From: an uncultured Anaerolineaceae bacterium | GTDB taxonomy: Bacteria > Chloroflexota > Anaerolineae > Promineifilales > Promineifilaceae | DNA length: 7,552 bases | Assembly: GCA_937967805.1 (NCBI GenBank) | Contig: CALBTC010000350.1 | Coordinates: 1-7,552 of the forward strand | Direction: 5' to 3' | Shown: positions 6,575 to 7,552 of the stretch, piece after piece | How the letters are laid out: every line of letters starts with the position of its first letter | How positions within the stretch are numbered: the stretch's first letter is position 1 | Position numbers and translations under genes: made by a program | Notes under the pieces: model-generated | What the model saw: the letters and a program-made list of their open reading frames with translations, nothing else | Told to the model about the DNA's origin: nothing | Databases searched by the model: none

Positions 6575-6593
6575 CCCAACGACCTTCGTTGGG
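6575..6593 (+). promoter_or_regulatory. Stem-loop in the gltB leader
   Basis: CCCAACGA (6575-6582) and TCGTTGGG (6586-6593) pair exactly around CCT. The sequence after it, CGTTTGGCGTCTTTACC, is only moderately T-rich, so it is a poor terminator compared with those before glnN and amt. A second helix CTTTACC/GGTGAAG follows nearby (about 6604-6626). It may be a divergent version of the leader element or plain mRNA structure. Confidence 0.4.
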
Positions 6594-6683
6594 CGTTTGG
6601 CGTCTTTACCTGCGCTTTTGGTGAAGAAGGGCCCCTTTACAAACGAACAGCAGCACCTGGCGATAAGAAGAGGAGAGAAAAGT

Positions 6684-7552
6684 ATGAAACAGGTTCAGAC
6701 ATCAGTGGAAATGGGGAAGGTCGATCTGACGGAGGCTGACCAGCGCCGTTTAACACAGTCTCCCCCGGCACAAGGTTTGTATGATCCCCGGTTTGAACGG
6801 GACGCCTGTGGCATGGGCTTTGTGGTGGATGTGCAGGGACGGCCGTCTCACACCATCATCCAGCAAGCCCTTACTGTTTTAGAACGCCTCACCCATCGCG
6901 GGGCCAAAGGGGCCGAAGCCACTACCGGCGACGGCGCAGGCATTATGCTCCAAATACCCCACCAATTTTTTCAACAGCAAACAGAACAACTTGGTTTTAC
7001 GCTCCCCCGGCCGAGCGAATACGGCGTGGGGATGCTCTTTTTACCGCAAAACGCCGACCGGCGGCAGCAGTGCGAGCAGGCGTTGGCCCGCCTCATCGCC
7101 GAAGAGGGGCAAACGCTGCTGGGCTGGCGCACCGTGCCGACCTGTAACAGCAGCCTGGGGGAAACGGCCGTTTCCGGGGAACCGTTCATTCGCCAACTGT
7201 TTATCCAAAAGCAATATTTAAGCCAAAACGATCCCCTGGCCTGGGAGCGTAAATTATTTATCATTCGCCGCCGGGCCGAAAAAGAGATTGCCTCCCTGGT
7301 GGGGGATGACAATTTTTACATTGCCAGCCTTTCCGGCCGCACTATCGTCTACAAAGGCATGCTGCTGTCTGAACAGCTGGAAGATTACTATCCCGACCTC
7401 AGCGACCCGGCGATAAAAACCGCTCTGGCGCTGGTGCACTCTCGCTTCAGCACCAACACCTTCCCCAGCTGGAACCGGGCCCATCCCTACCGCACCGTCA
7501 TTCACAACGGCGAAATCAACACCATTCGCGGCAACGTCAACTGGCTCAAAGC
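6684..7552 (+). CDS. gltB: Glutamate synthase large subunit, N-terminal part
   Basis: The enzyme makes two glutamates from glutamine and 2-oxoglutarate. The 289 codons present cover the propeptide and much of the class II glutamine amidotransferase domain; the gene runs off the right edge. C42 in FERDACGMGF is the expected nucleophile that becomes residue 1 after removal of a 41-residue propeptide, a normal length for the family. Further landmarks are ERLTHRGAKGAEATTGDGAG (about 71-90), LVHSRFSTNTFPSWNRAHPY, and HNGEINTIRGNVNW near the edge. The start is supported by AGGAGAG six bases before the ATG. The synthase and FMN/iron-sulphur domains lie outside the window, so whether the partner is an NADPH- or ferredoxin-type enzyme cannot be seen. 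It completes the GS-GOGAT pair with glnN. Confidence 0.95.
   Translation, partial: MKQVQTSVEMGKVDLTEADQRRLTQSPPAQGLYDPRFERDACGMGFVVDVQGRPSHTIIQQALTVLERLTHRGAKGAEATTGDGAGIMLQIPHQFFQQQTEQLGFTLPRPSEYGVGMLFLPQNADRRQQCEQALARLIAEEGQTLLGWRTVPTCNSSLGETAVSGEPFIRQLFIQKQYLSQNDPLAWERKLFIIRRRAEKEIASLVGDDNFYIASLSGRTIVYKGMLLSEQLEDYYPDLSDPAIKTALALVHSRFSTNTFPSWNRAHPYRTVIHNGEINTIRGNVNWLK

Larger units (their letters stand above)
6087..6683. other. Divergent regulatory region between amt and gltB
   Basis: About 600 bases hold no gene that I can support. The left part is the amt leader and promoter. The middle holds a plus-strand promoter and two TTGTG/CACAA inverted repeats. The right part is an AT-rich gltB leader with a stem-loop near 6575-6593. 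A 62-codon minus-strand frame at 6366-6554 looks like chance: it has no recognisable motif and no good ribosome-binding site. Confidence 0.6.

Overview
The window is a nitrogen-assimilation locus from a bacterium that is probably a member of the Chloroflexota (Anaerolineae-like). That placement is an inference: it rests on the type III glutamine synthetase, the GC-rich genes, and the very frequent octamer ACGGCCGT. No rRNA, tRNA or other phylogenetic marker is present to confirm it.

Layout from left to right. Positions 1-85 hold the first 28 codons of a minus-strand gene that runs off the left edge. Its promoter suggests a leaderless mRNA. Positions 144-876 form an AT-rich toxin-antitoxin cassette on the plus strand: promoter with operator-like inverted repeat, ribbon-helix-helix antitoxin, MazF/PemK toxin overlapping it by four bases, and a perfect 20-bp inverted-repeat terminator. 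The rest is the nitrogen block. On the minus strand lie GlnN-type glutamine synthetase III (889-3069), an unrecognised protein of about 314 residues (3344-4288) and an Amt ammonium transporter (4737-6086). Diverging from amt on the plus strand is the start of the glutamate synthase large subunit gltB (6684 to the right edge).

Functionally, Amt brings in ammonium, glutamine synthetase fixes it onto glutamate, and glutamate synthase regenerates glutamate from glutamine and 2-oxoglutarate. No PII protein (GlnB/GlnK) gene is visible.

The most interesting signal is regulatory. Both glnN and amt have a good sigma-70-like promoter (TTGACK, 17-nt spacer, TAGARt) followed only about 20-30 nt later by a strong intrinsic-terminator hairpin. 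The two hairpins begin with nearly the same sequence, GGCCnnGACGCCTC. For amt no minus-strand gene lies upstream that could own the terminator, so it must act on the amt transcript itself. This looks like a shared transcription-attenuation leader for nitrogen genes. I do not recognise it as the cyanobacterial glutamine riboswitch, an ANTAR target or a T-box.

The gap between the unknown gene and amt (4346-4736) is packed with repeats: two AGGACTG-type palindromes, a 66-bp MITE-like inverted-repeat element, and a large CACAGATT hairpin just after amt. Eleven exact copies of the palindrome ACGGCCGT are scattered over genes and spacers, reminiscent of HIP1 in cyanobacteria.
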